Assembly (NCBI GenBank): GCA_025210735.1
Contig: JAOARD010000061.1
Span: 1 to 64,000 of the forward strand
Length of the DNA: 64,000 nt
Direction of reading: 5' to 3'
Source of the DNA: Bacteroidales bacterium
Lineage (GTDB): Bacteria; Bacteroidota; Bacteroidia; Bacteroidales; UBA6680
Shown piece by piece: positions 27,425-36,951 of the stretch (position 1 is its first letter; every line of letters starts with the position of its first letter). Both the position numbers and the translations under genes were made by a program. A model generated the notes under the pieces. The model had not been told where the DNA came from. It worked only from the letters and a program-made list of their open reading frames with translations, and searched no databases.

Positions 27425-27448
27425 CCTGCTACGCGGACGCATAGCAGG
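27425..27448 (-). terminator. Terminator of the 1069-residue T9SS protein gene
   Basis: Stem CCTGCTA/TAGCAGG (27425-27431 with 27442-27448), followed on the minus strand by TTTTTTATT. Confidence 0.8.
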
Positions 27449-27473
27449 TAGACTATAACCAATTTTGGATAAC

Positions 27474-30400
27474 TTATTTAATAATAAGCTTTTTGGTTAT
27501 GGAACTGTAACTATTGATTATTTTAACAAAGTAGATGCCTTTGTTTAGCTGATTGCAATTGATATTTGTGTTATCTTCAGTTATATACGATCTGTATACC
27601 AATTTACCACTGTTACTATATATTGAGACATAACATTTGGCTGCGCCTTTTATATTTACTATATCTGAACATGGATTTGGGTAAAGAGTAATGCTGTTAT
27701 TAAGTGTATCATCAATATCTGATGGCATATCCTTCTGTCTGTTTACGGTAACTGTATATACTGCTTTTTTTCCGGTATTTGAAGTTACTGTGTAGTTAAC
27801 AGAACCTTTAGAAAAATCTACGCTTTCATTTATTCCCGGCGATACTGTTGCATTTTCAGATATCTCTATTTGAGGAGTTATGTTTGATATATCCATCTGT
27901 TTTGATACTGTAAGTGTAACAGTTTTAGATTGATGAGATATTTCAGTATCATCTATCTGTCCGTTTATAGTGAACTTAAGCATTTTATTCTCACCCTCTT
28001 TTATAGTGGTAAGTTTAACTGTATATATTGCCTCTTTTCCGCTACTTGATGTAACAGTATACTGTACGTTGCCAACAGAAAAATCTGTTGTTTTTCCGCT
28101 TCCCGGATTTACTGTAGCACCTGTTGATACCTCAATTTGTGGTGTTATAGAGGTTAAATCTGTACTCTCGGGTATTGTTATTTTTACAGTTTTACTACTG
28201 TGCGATATTACTGTCTCTCCAATTTGATTTGGTATAGAGAATGTTACAATCTTATTATCACCTTCAGGTTTCTCTTTTTCAGTATGTATTGTCCAAACTC
28301 TCTCTGTACCATTCTCAGCAGTTACTGTAAAAACTACATCCTCTGAAAAATCTCTCGGAACCATCGGATCAGGTGTTATTGTAGCGTAGTCAGATATCTC
28401 AATTTCCGGTGTAATTCTGCTTAGATCTGCACTATATGGCATTATTACATTTACCGTATTGTCCTCACTATTAATTACCGATTCACCAACCTGACCCTCA
28501 AGATTGAATTTAGTTATCAGGTTACCATTACTCATCAAATCAGGTTTTCCTATTAGTATATCGTCTATCAGAAGGAATGTTGGCATAATGCTGGTTTGCG
28601 GAGTACATACAGCTTGTATAGCAATGTATATCTCATCGTCTACGCTTATTCCTTTGTATGCTGCTGTAAGATCAATATCCAGCTCAGCCCAGCCCTCCTG
28701 CACAACGTAATCAGAAACAAGATTCACTGTAAAATCTTCTGGCTTATTACCTGTTTTAGATAATTTTATATTAATTACCTGACTATTATCTGTAAACCCT
28801 GATACATATGCGCGGAAATGTGCCCCTTCGGTTACCTTAAAAAGAGGAAATACAATCCAATCGTTATGGATATTGGTTTTGTGCTGTTGAATTACAAGAA
28901 CATTCTGACCGCTATGAGCCATAGGAAGTTTCTTCTGTCTCCACGTAAGTTCATCATTGTTTTCGTTGTAAATAAACCAGTTTTCAGGAAGTTCACTATC
29001 TTCAAAATCGTATGATATTTTTACAGAAGCAACCTGAGGCGCTTTTGAAACACCTTTTAAATATAGTGTAGAACTTCCTGCAGATGTGGTAATAGTCATC
29101 TCTCTGTTGTGAATATTAACATCTGTAGGATTGTATGTTACAGCAAATGTTTTAAACTCCCCTGCATCAAGTGTAATATCTTCAGTTAGTGTTGTTGTAA
29201 ATGGTGTTATATCAGATATTTTGTTTATTGTAATGGTATTATCTGTATTATTACCAATTGTAAATATATCTCCCGATTCAATAATCTTGTTTACCTCGGT
29301 TGTAATAGCCCATTCGCTTTTGTTTAGTGCTACATCTTCTGGCTGATTTATAGTAAAATCATCAACAAACAGAGAGTAGTTACCTTTGTTAGATACTGAT
29401 CTTATAGCTATAAACACTTCGTCATTGTAGTTAATACCCGGAATATCAGTAAGCATAAACTCATACTTTGCATATTTTTTTGCAGGAACTCTATCTACAG
29501 ATATTACATTTTTTGTGAAATCAGTAGCAGTGTTAAGCCCTGTTCTTGAGATTAATACCTCCATGCTCTCTTCGTTAGTATAGAACGATGATTTTGCATA
29601 GAAACTCATTTTAGATCCGTGCTTTACCTTTACAAGTGGTGTTATAAGCCAGTCGTTGTTTTTACCACTTTCAGATCTTTTTATCTCTATACTATTGTCG
29701 CCGCTGTTTGATTCTCCTGATTTTATTTGCCATGTTTTACCGCTGTTGTTACCATCTATAACAGTCCAGTTTTGTGGTATATTATCACCCTCAAAACCCT
29801 CATTAATTGATGTAACAGCCTCTATTTTAGGAATTCCATTTCCTGTGAGTTTTATTGTAATATCTCCTGCATTTGTCTCAATAACAAAATCTTTGGTATA
29901 TGTTTTTGCTTCGGTAGGGTTAAAACCAAATGTAAAATTGTACGATTGATACTCTCCAAGATTAAGTGAAGCTGTAGCTGCTGAGGTAAGTGTTGTAGAA
30001 AATGCTGTTCCTGAAAGATCTGTAACCTCGCTTATAACAAGACTCCCAACACCCTTATTGGTAATTCTAAACTGATCAGATACCATTGACAAGCCTATCT
30101 GTGCTTCCATTATACACTCAGTATTGCTTACTGAAGGTACTGGTGTTGTAGCAGGAACACCAACAGAGAAGTGATCAAAATCTAACCAGGCTTTGTTTCT
30201 TGAATCAACATATATAGCAAAGCAGATCTCGTCGCCTGCTGATATCTGAGGGTTATCAATAAGTTTATATTCATATTTTTTATAACCCTGAAACTCTGTA
30301 ACTTTACTTATGTCGTCTATCTCTACTATCAGATCATCTATTATTCGTTGATTCTTTGAGACAAGAACCTTAAAGGCTCCAGGATTTTCTGTACTTCTTG

Positions 30401-30683
30401 ATTTTGCGTAGAAGCTCAATATATCGTTATCAGAAACTGTAAACTTCGGAGAGATTATATAATCGTCGTATGTCTCGTTCCATTTACACTTTAATCTTAT
30501 ACCGTAGTTTCCAACTTTTTTTGCATATCCGCTAACCTGCCATATACCGGAGTCGTTATTGTTATTTATAACTTTCCATGTAGAGGGAATCTTTCCGCTC
30601 TCGAAACTCTCTGTGAATGGCTGAGCACTCATTGCAAATGGAAACAGTACCATTAGTACGAGTAGTTTTAATGTCTTAATCAT
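27474..30683 (-). CDS. Secreted T9SS cargo with three choice-of-anchor/MAM-like modules
   Basis: A 1069-residue secreted protein with a signal peptide (LKLLVLMVLFPFAMSAQ). Three related modules of about 165 residues (about 20-175, 285-450, 555-715) begin with SFESGKIPSTW, GFEGDNIPQNW and DFEDSELPENW. They look like the choice-of-anchor J / cleaved-adhesin domain. Ig-like spacers ending in TIKLTGNG and TLYLKGVS separate them. Three copies of an 85-residue DUF5018-like repeat follow (about 720-985). The last 80 residues are a type A T9SS sorting domain (ITLYPNPCSD, LNKGIYFVKI, TKKLIIK). It is therefore exported by T9SS and attached to or released from the surface; the ligand is unknown. Confidence 0.88.
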   Translation of the reverse strand: MIKTLKLLVLMVLFPFAMSAQPFTESFESGKIPSTWKVINNNNDSGIWQVSGYAKKVGNYGIRLKCKWNETYDDYIISPKFTVSDNDILSFYAKSRSTENPGAFKVLVSKNQRIIDDLIVEIDDISKVTEFQGYKKYEYKLIDNPQISAGDEICFAIYVDSRNKAWLDFDHFSVGVPATTPVPSVSNTECIMEAQIGLSMVSDQFRITNKGVGSLVISEVTDLSGTAFSTTLTSAATASLNLGEYQSYNFTFGFNPTEAKTYTKDFVIETNAGDITIKLTGNGIPKIEAVTSINEGFEGDNIPQNWTVIDGNNSGKTWQIKSGESNSGDNSIEIKRSESGKNNDWLITPLVKVKHGSKMSFYAKSSFYTNEESMEVLISRTGLNTATDFTKNVISVDRVPAKKYAKYEFMLTDIPGINYNDEVFIAIRSVSNKGNYSLFVDDFTINQPEDVALNKSEWAITTEVNKIIESGDIFTIGNNTDNTITINKISDITPFTTTLTEDITLDAGEFKTFAVTYNPTDVNIHNREMTITTSAGSSTLYLKGVSKAPQVASVKISYDFEDSELPENWFIYNENNDELTWRQKKLPMAHSGQNVLVIQQHKTNIHNDWIVFPLFKVTEGAHFRAYVSGFTDNSQVINIKLSKTGNKPEDFTVNLVSDYVVQEGWAELDIDLTAAYKGISVDDEIYIAIQAVCTPQTSIMPTFLLIDDILIGKPDLMSNGNLITKFNLEGQVGESVINSEDNTVNVIMPYSADLSRITPEIEISDYATITPDPMVPRDFSEDVVFTVTAENGTERVWTIHTEKEKPEGDNKIVTFSIPNQIGETVISHSSKTVKITIPESTDLTSITPQIEVSTGATVNPGSGKTTDFSVGNVQYTVTSSSGKEAIYTVKLTTIKEGENKMLKFTINGQIDDTEISHQSKTVTLTVSKQMDISNITPQIEISENATVSPGINESVDFSKGSVNYTVTSNTGKKAVYTVTVNRQKDMPSDIDDTLNNSITLYPNPCSDIVNIKGAAKCYVSIYSNSGKLVYRSYITEDNTNINCNQLNKGIYFVKIINSYSSITKKLIIK

Positions 30684-31355
30684 AATGTAATGTGTTTAAT
30701 TATTGATACAAATAAAGGATGTAAATATTATAATTGGCTATAGTATAGTGAGTTGTTAGTTCTGATATATGAATCGGAACCTTATAAAAATAACTACATA
30801 TTGTATATAATATTCTGATTATTAGTAATAAATCAGTTGAGGTTATATACTTTTGATTGTGTTTTTTAAGATGTTTACAATGGTTATTAATATCCAACAC
30901 ATGATGTTATGCTGAGTAGGTTAATAGGTATTCATGTTTAAAATTGTGACAGTCTTTTAACCTTGGTTATTATTATAACATTTGTGATCAGGCATGGTAT
31001 ATTTCAAGCTGCTATTATGTTTTCTGACTAATAGTTTTTGATAAACCTTATTAATAAGATTGATTATTATCGGATATATCTATTTTGTTATGATTTGTGT
31101 ACATTATGTTGTTTGTGTAATCTGTTTATTATAAAAGTGTAACAGAGGTTAGATAATGGTGATTGTCATTCTGAGTATACTATTTTAACAGCTGTAATAT
31201 CTTATACTGATTAATTGATTGCTGGAGAATTTAATTAGCTTGCTTTCTTTAATAGTAATGCGAAGTGAAAATTTTTCTCATAAGAATATGTACTTAACCA
31301 TTTGTAGAGAATTAGAGAATGATGATATTGCCTGACGGTGATTTTTTAAACAAAA
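30684..31355. other. Long intergenic region without a recognisable gene
   Basis: About 670 bases, AT-rich, between two large secreted-protein genes on the same strand. No frame looks coding. It should hold the promoter of the 27474-30683 gene; TTTATTTG at about 30710-30717 (minus) is one mismatch from the -7 consensus. The segment near 31255-31290 weakly resembles the TTTTCAC part of the intergenic repeat family but is too short to assign. Confidence 0.5.
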
Positions 31356-31382
31356 AAATGGAGCCTTAAAAAGACTCCATTT
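31356..31382 (-). terminator. Terminator of the 1739-residue secreted protein gene
   Basis: Stem AAATGGAG/CTCCATTT (31356-31363 with 31375-31382), continued on the minus strand by a T run. Confidence 0.8.
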
Positions 31383-31404
31383 ATGAAAATATTGTGTTGT
31401 GAAA

Positions 31405-34400
31405 TTAATCAAGCGATAGTGTATTTTTTAGTTTATACATCTCTCCGGTTTTTGGTTTTCTTAAAATTGTAAAGTTAATGGTGTTACTGCTTACTGTATA
31501 ACCACTATTGTCTTTAACTCTGATTACAACCTGTTTTGTATTATTTGCCGGAACAGCATCGTCAAAAACAAATGTTGTTACAACAAACATATTACCAACT
31601 TGCGGACCATCTACTGCAACGCCATCAACTAACAGAGTATATTCAAATGGTGCAGTTCCTCCTGCCGGAGTAGCTGTAAATGTTACCGGATCTTGTTCAC
31701 AAGCTCTGTCTCCTGCTTTATCAGAAACAATACTTACAGAAAGAGCTGGTAACACAGTAATATCAAACGAACATGTAGCTGTATTGTCAAAATTATCAAC
31801 AGCTGTCCATATAACAGTAGTAACTCCAATAGGGAACTCTTGTCCGTTAAGGGTTGTTCCTCCACCATTATAGTTGTGAGTAAGGCTCTTAATACCACGA
31901 GCATCAGTAGCAGTTGCATTCAGGGAGTTATCAGAAACCAGATATGTATGAGCTGGTTGATTCTCAGTGAAGACTTTATTTGTAACACAGTTTATAACCG
32001 GATCAATATTATCCTGAATTACCTCTACCGTGAATGAGCTCTCAACCGGAGTTGTTCCGTTACCATCATCAAAACGATAGGTAACAGTAGTTGTTCCAAC
32101 ATTAAAGAACGATCCTGATGATTTACCAGCGATAAGAGTACCATTTAATCCTGTTCCGCTACAGTTATCAGAGAATGTTGGAGCAACGTATGTTACTGTA
32201 ACACCTGTTTCTGTAGCTTTGCAATAACGTATAATATTAGTTGTGGTTGTCTCAACTGTAGGCGATATGTTATCGGCAACTGTAACCGTTGCATTACATT
32301 GAGCCTGAAGGCCGTCATTATCTATTACAGTAAGCTGTACTACATGATCTCCAATATCAGAACAGTCATAAGCAATAGATGCTTTACCATCTATAAGCAT
32401 ACTTGCTATAGTTCCATCAGGGTCAGATGATCCGTTGTTTATATTAGCAGGTGTAACAGTTACATTTCCTGAAGCATCAAGGTTTGCTGTAAAAGTACGA
32501 CAGTTTGCTATAGGATTCAACTTGTTTCTCAGAATCTCTATCTCAACATCTGTCCAGGCAGACTCTCTTACTGGTTGAGATTCTATACTTCTGTCTTTAA
32601 CCTTATATCTGAATCGCTCAAATCCTGTTTCTCCCGCACCCGGAGTATATGTAAATTCTCCGGTAGTAGTATTATAGGTTATAGTACCTTTCGACATTGC
32701 GCGGTCAAGAATAACAGATCCTACATCAATAGTAGCATCACCATCCTGATCTGTATCATTATCGGTCAGTTTAAAGCTGATTGCCGTTGCTTCTGGTGTT
32801 GTATAACTGTCAGCTACTCCCTGTGGATTATAGTTGTTGTAATAGGCTATATTTATTATTGCTGTAGCTACAGTAGATATCTCACCATCATCATCCCTTA
32901 ATCTGTATGTAAACTGATCTACACCAAAGTTTTGTCCGGTAGGAGCATAGGAGAAAGTGTTATCAGGTAATATTGTTACAACACCTTTTGACCCGTTTGC
33001 AACTATCTCTGCTTTTGCATTATCTCCTAATCCGGTATCATTGGCTTTTACATCTCCTGTAAGAATAGTATATGCAGGGTTTGTTCTCTCTAATACATTA
33101 TATGTATCATCATGTGCAACCGGAGTATCATTTATTGATGTAACAGTAATTTTTACAACACCAACCGATTTATCACCATCAGCATCAGTTATTTCATATG
33201 AGAATGTGTCCTCTCCATGATAGTTAGGTGATGGTGTATATGAGAAGTTTCCATCGGTAAATGTAAATACTCCGTTTATTGATGAGCCGGGAAGCAGAAC
33301 AACAGTTATTGGTGTATCTCCAAGCCCTGTATCATTTGCAAGAACATTTCCAGTAAGAGCAGTTGTTTCGTCCTCATTAACTATATAGTTGTCATTTACC
33401 GCTACAGGAGTCTCATCATCATCAATAATTGTACCCACAGCATTGTCATCAACAAAATTTGCATTGATAAGATTTGTAAGAGTTACACGTAATTGCTCAT
33501 CACCCTCTTCGTCTGTATCTTGCGTTGTTTGTACTGATATTGTTGTAGTTGTTGTATTTCTGGTTATTGCTCCACTCAACGGAGCAGGCATTGTATAATC
33601 AGCTGCATTGGTTGATATATTGCTTATATTAAAATCAAATGTAATATCGTTTGTTGGATTGATAACAGTTGTATTTACATCGAATGTTAATATGCCACCC
33701 TCTGTAACATTTGCATCGGTAATAAATACCATTGCTGTACCGGTATTGTCTGTTATTGTACCGGTATAGTTTAGTGGTGTAGATGCAATTGTAGCATTTA
33801 CAGGCGAATTAAAACGCAAAGTAAATGTTTCCGGTATCTCCGGAGCACCATCGTTTATTGCAGGTATAGAGATTGTTTTTGAGGTCTGACCCGGAGTAAA
33901 TGTTAATGTCTTAACTCCAGCAGTATGAGTAAAGTCAGTACCTCTGGTAGCAGTAACCTCTAATGTTTCGTAGTTTACTGTTACGTTTTCGCTACATGTA
34001 CCGGACAGATTAACCACAAAGTCCAGATTTGTACCTTCGTTACCAATAAGATTTGCACTTGTAATTTCAGGTATAGTTTCGTTTTCGGTAATCCTGATCT
34101 CCCCATTACTGTTATCTAATGTAGCATTAGTCTGATTCTGTATTTTGGTAATAATGGTTTCGTATCCTGCTGGTGTAGGCTCAAAAACATTATCATCTAC
34201 AATATCAAGCTCAATTGTTTTTGTTGTTTCTCCGGCAGCAAAAGTTAATGTTGCTGAAGCTGTAGTTACATTATAGTCTGCTGGTTTTGTTGCTGTACCA
34301 TTAGATATAATATACTGTACATTAATATCGTATCCTGACTCTTTATCAAGAGATATTTCGAAATTGTACTTTCCACCCGCAACATTCTCTGCAACATTAT

Positions 34401-36624
34401 CTGTAGCCAGAATAGATACCTTTGATTGTGCATCGCCATTATCTTTAATTGTAACAGTTGCGTTAGAGTCATTAATATTAGCTATTGTAGGATTAGATAT
34501 ATCAATATCAAATGTTTCATCTGGTTCATTTATATTATCATCGGTAACAGGAACCATAATTGTTGTGGTTAATGATCCCGGAGGTATTGTCGCTCTTCCA
34601 CGTGCCTCAGTGTAGTCTTTTCCGTTTATTGCGGTACCATCAGTTGTTGCATAATCAAACGATATTGGTACAGCCATAGTATGTGTCATCTCAACTACAA
34701 CTGCTGCGTTAGGCTGTCCTTCAGTAACAGTTACATCTTTTACTTCAATACACGGAACCGCATCAATATGGTTTGATGGGAATGTCTCTGTTGAGTGTCC
34801 TGCACATGTTGTAATAGCTGTAACCTTATATCTACCCGGTTGTGAAACAGTGTATTTATCTCCGGTAGCACCTGTAATAGCAACGTTATCTCTGTACCAT
34901 TGGTAAACAGTATATGGGTTTCCTATTACAGAAAGTTCCATATCACCAGCACATAGTGCATACCCTGATATTGATGGTGCAGCATTAATTGTAGGTACAT
35001 CACCAAATCCTGAGAAGTATCCGTAACGTGTACCTCCTGAAGAGTTACCATTTATTATACCAACGTGAAACAGACCTGATGTATTTGAAAGAACAGTTGT
35101 TGTTCCTACAGGAATTTGTGAAGTTGTAAATGATATTCTTGCTGCTTTCCAGTATGTAGAACCTGTATTCTGAAATGCACTGGCTGGTATTTTCCAGTGT
35201 GGTGAACCATTCAGTCTGAAATCACCTTCAGATCCTGCAAGTACCATGATATTCAGAATAAATGTGTTGTTAGTTGAACGTGTAAAACTTACAGTTTCTG
35301 ATCCTGTACATTTATCAATAGCGGGTAAAATAGCCGATCCCATCTCGTTACCAAATCCTGTAACCTGCCATACGTAAACATTTTTACTTGCAACAATTCT
35401 GGTGTAGTTATTTTCTAACTCCTGAACATGTGTCTCTCCTCTGTTAATTGTTGCAACATTTGTTCCATCAACCTGAATTGTTGTATTATCCTCTGTAGCA
35501 AGTATAAATACAGTCTCCTGATTTATTGTTCCTGTATTATAGTTTCCTGCCTGAATATAAAAGCTTCCGTTAAGTGTATGCCACCCTTCGGGAAGATAAG
35601 ATGATGTTGCCCAGGAATATACAGTCCATGGTCTTGCATATATACGCTGATTTGTAAAATTATCATCCCAACTGTCAAAATGTTGAGTACTGTTTCTACT
35701 CTCAAGTTCACCTTTAATGGCAATATACTCCTTACCAATAATATCCAGAGGTACAATCTGGTCACCACCAACATCATACCCACCCCAGAACGACTGCATA
35801 GAGTCATCACTCTGAGTGATTGCGATATTCTTAAGAATAGTACCGGATATATCGTGTGCCCTTATATGTAATCCGGACAGGTGATCCCGATTCGATCTAC
35901 CGAACTCATCATCAGATTGTTTGTTTGAGTTACTTGTTGTTACTCCCGGAAAAGGTCTTACATGGTTGTTTACCCATGCTGGTGCAGCATAGAATGTTTC
36001 ACCTCTGTTAAATGGTCCAAGACGGACGGTTCCGGTAAGGTTTGTTGCACCATATCTTATAGCTTTTCCGGCAGGAATATCAAGTGTAATATATGAGTCG
36101 TCTTCTGAGAAAACAATGTTTGCAGAAGAGTGAGGATTAAATGTGTACCATCCGTTTGTTCTGTTGTAGTATCTGTTCTGAAATGGTACAAAGAACTCAG
36201 AACCTAATGCATTTTTACCTTTCAGTGCAAAAAGATCGGTATTATTACTTCTTGCTGTTTCGTAATACGCAGTTATATCTTCTGTTGAGGTAATGTGTAT
36301 ACCCTTGTTATTTTTACCGGGTGTTGCCAGATCGTAATCCTCAACATAGTGGTTCTCTATCTGATCAATCCATCCTGTAAGATCAACACGTCTTGTTGTA
36401 TTTGCTGCGAGGTTGTAAACCTGTGTTGTAAATGACGGGTTAGCAGGCATAGATACTGTAATAGTTGCAGCATTTGCCTGAGTTGTCAGGTGTAGATAAA
36501 TAGGTCTGTCTCCATGATTCTGTGAAACTTCCGGAGCTACAAACCAAAACTCTTTATCTGTTTGAGCATATATAGCGTTAATAAAAAACAGCGCACATAG
36601 TGCAATGAATAGCTTTCTTAACAT
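31405..36624 (-). CDS. Giant modular surface protein: IgGFc-binding-like, Calx-beta and cadherin-like repeats
   Basis: A 1739-residue secreted protein with a signal peptide (KLFIALCALFFINAIYAQ). The first 500 or so residues resemble the IgGFc-binding N-terminal domain (DKEFWFVAPEVSQNH). An Ig-like segment follows near 560-620, then four Calx-beta-like domains (about 625-1070, with YATTDGTAINGKDY and similar Asp-rich ends), three VCBS/cadherin-like modules (about 1075-1370, NDNYIVNEDETT, ANDTGLGD twice), then PKD- and HYR-like domains. It lacks a canonical type A or type B T9SS sorting domain; the end is ILRKPKTGEMYKLKNTLSLD. It is probably an adhesin or matrix protein. Confidence 0.85.
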   Translation of the reverse strand: MLRKLFIALCALFFINAIYAQTDKEFWFVAPEVSQNHGDRPIYLHLTTQANAATITVSMPANPSFTTQVYNLAANTTRRVDLTGWIDQIENHYVEDYDLATPGKNNKGIHITSTEDITAYYETARSNNTDLFALKGKNALGSEFFVPFQNRYYNRTNGWYTFNPHSSANIVFSEDDSYITLDIPAGKAIRYGATNLTGTVRLGPFNRGETFYAAPAWVNNHVRPFPGVTTSNSNKQSDDEFGRSNRDHLSGLHIRAHDISGTILKNIAITQSDDSMQSFWGGYDVGGDQIVPLDIIGKEYIAIKGELESRNSTQHFDSWDDNFTNQRIYARPWTVYSWATSSYLPEGWHTLNGSFYIQAGNYNTGTINQETVFILATEDNTTIQVDGTNVATINRGETHVQELENNYTRIVASKNVYVWQVTGFGNEMGSAILPAIDKCTGSETVSFTRSTNNTFILNIMVLAGSEGDFRLNGSPHWKIPASAFQNTGSTYWKAARISFTTSQIPVGTTTVLSNTSGLFHVGIINGNSSGGTRYGYFSGFGDVPTINAAPSISGYALCAGDMELSVIGNPYTVYQWYRDNVAITGATGDKYTVSQPGRYKVTAITTCAGHSTETFPSNHIDAVPCIEVKDVTVTEGQPNAAVVVEMTHTMAVPISFDYATTDGTAINGKDYTEARGRATIPPGSLTTTIMVPVTDDNINEPDETFDIDISNPTIANINDSNATVTIKDNGDAQSKVSILATDNVAENVAGGKYNFEISLDKESGYDINVQYIISNGTATKPADYNVTTASATLTFAAGETTKTIELDIVDDNVFEPTPAGYETIITKIQNQTNATLDNSNGEIRITENETIPEITSANLIGNEGTNLDFVVNLSGTCSENVTVNYETLEVTATRGTDFTHTAGVKTLTFTPGQTSKTISIPAINDGAPEIPETFTLRFNSPVNATIASTPLNYTGTITDNTGTAMVFITDANVTEGGILTFDVNTTVINPTNDITFDFNISNISTNAADYTMPAPLSGAITRNTTTTTISVQTTQDTDEEGDEQLRVTLTNLINANFVDDNAVGTIIDDDETPVAVNDNYIVNEDETTALTGNVLANDTGLGDTPITVVLLPGSSINGVFTFTDGNFSYTPSPNYHGEDTFSYEITDADGDKSVGVVKITVTSINDTPVAHDDTYNVLERTNPAYTILTGDVKANDTGLGDNAKAEIVANGSKGVVTILPDNTFSYAPTGQNFGVDQFTYRLRDDDGEISTVATAIINIAYYNNYNPQGVADSYTTPEATAISFKLTDNDTDQDGDATIDVGSVILDRAMSKGTITYNTTTGEFTYTPGAGETGFERFRYKVKDRSIESQPVRESAWTDVEIEILRNKLNPIANCRTFTANLDASGNVTVTPANINNGSSDPDGTIASMLIDGKASIAYDCSDIGDHVVQLTVIDNDGLQAQCNATVTVADNISPTVETTTTNIIRYCKATETGVTVTYVAPTFSDNCSGTGLNGTLIAGKSSGSFFNVGTTTVTYRFDDGNGTTPVESSFTVEVIQDNIDPVINCVTNKVFTENQPAHTYLVSDNSLNATATDARGIKSLTHNYNGGGTTLNGQEFPIGVTTVIWTAVDNFDNTATCSFDITVLPALSVSIVSDKAGDRACEQDPVTFTATPAGGTAPFEYTLLVDGVAVDGPQVGNMFVVTTFVFDDAVPANNTKQVVIRVKDNSGYTVSSNTINFTILRKPKTGEMYKLKNTLSLD

Positions 36625-36898
36625 GGCTAGTTTGCGTGTTATAGGTTTAACTACAAATGTAATGTTTTTATTTATTAAATGTATTAAGCAGATATTAAAA
36701 TAAATAGCAATTGTTTGGGGTAGTAAATCTTAATATTTTACGTATACTATTGTGTGACTGACATACAGTTTGTTAGTGGTTTTGTTGTTAACCTTTTGCT
36801 AACACATATTTCTGATGTTTTTATGTGCTTTTGTATGTTGTTAGGGATAGTCTTAAAAATAGAAGTAGGGATGTGATATTTATATTAAAATTCTACAA
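36625..36898. other. Intergenic region upstream of the 1739-residue gene
   Basis: AT-rich, no gene visible. It contains the -7 element at 36654-36661. No repeats of the CGAGTTCCAT family. Confidence 0.5.
36654..36661 (-). promoter_or_regulatory. -7 element of the 1739-residue gene
   Basis: Minus-strand TACATTTG, perfect TAnnTTTG, 30 bases before the ATG at 36624. No clear TTG at -33. Confidence 0.5.
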
Positions 36899-36926
36899 AA
36901 AACGCCTGACTATTATCAGGCGTTTT
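36899..36926. terminator. Terminator downstream of guaB
   Basis: An 11-bp stem (36899-36909 with 36916-36926), flanked on both strands by runs of T. It ends the guaB transcript on the minus strand. Confidence 0.85.
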
Positions 36927-36951
36927 TAAAATATTTATGTAAGATTTCTTT

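Noticed and set aside
31255..31290. Possible further copy of the intergenic repeat (ATGAGAAA..TTTTCAC on the minus strand).
   Set aside because: Similarity covers only about 17-20 bases and the CGAGTTCCAT core is missing.
31405..31420. Frameshift at the end of the 1739-residue gene hiding a sorting domain.
   Set aside because: Only about 20 bases and a good terminator follow the stop; no frame there encodes a sorting-domain-like end.
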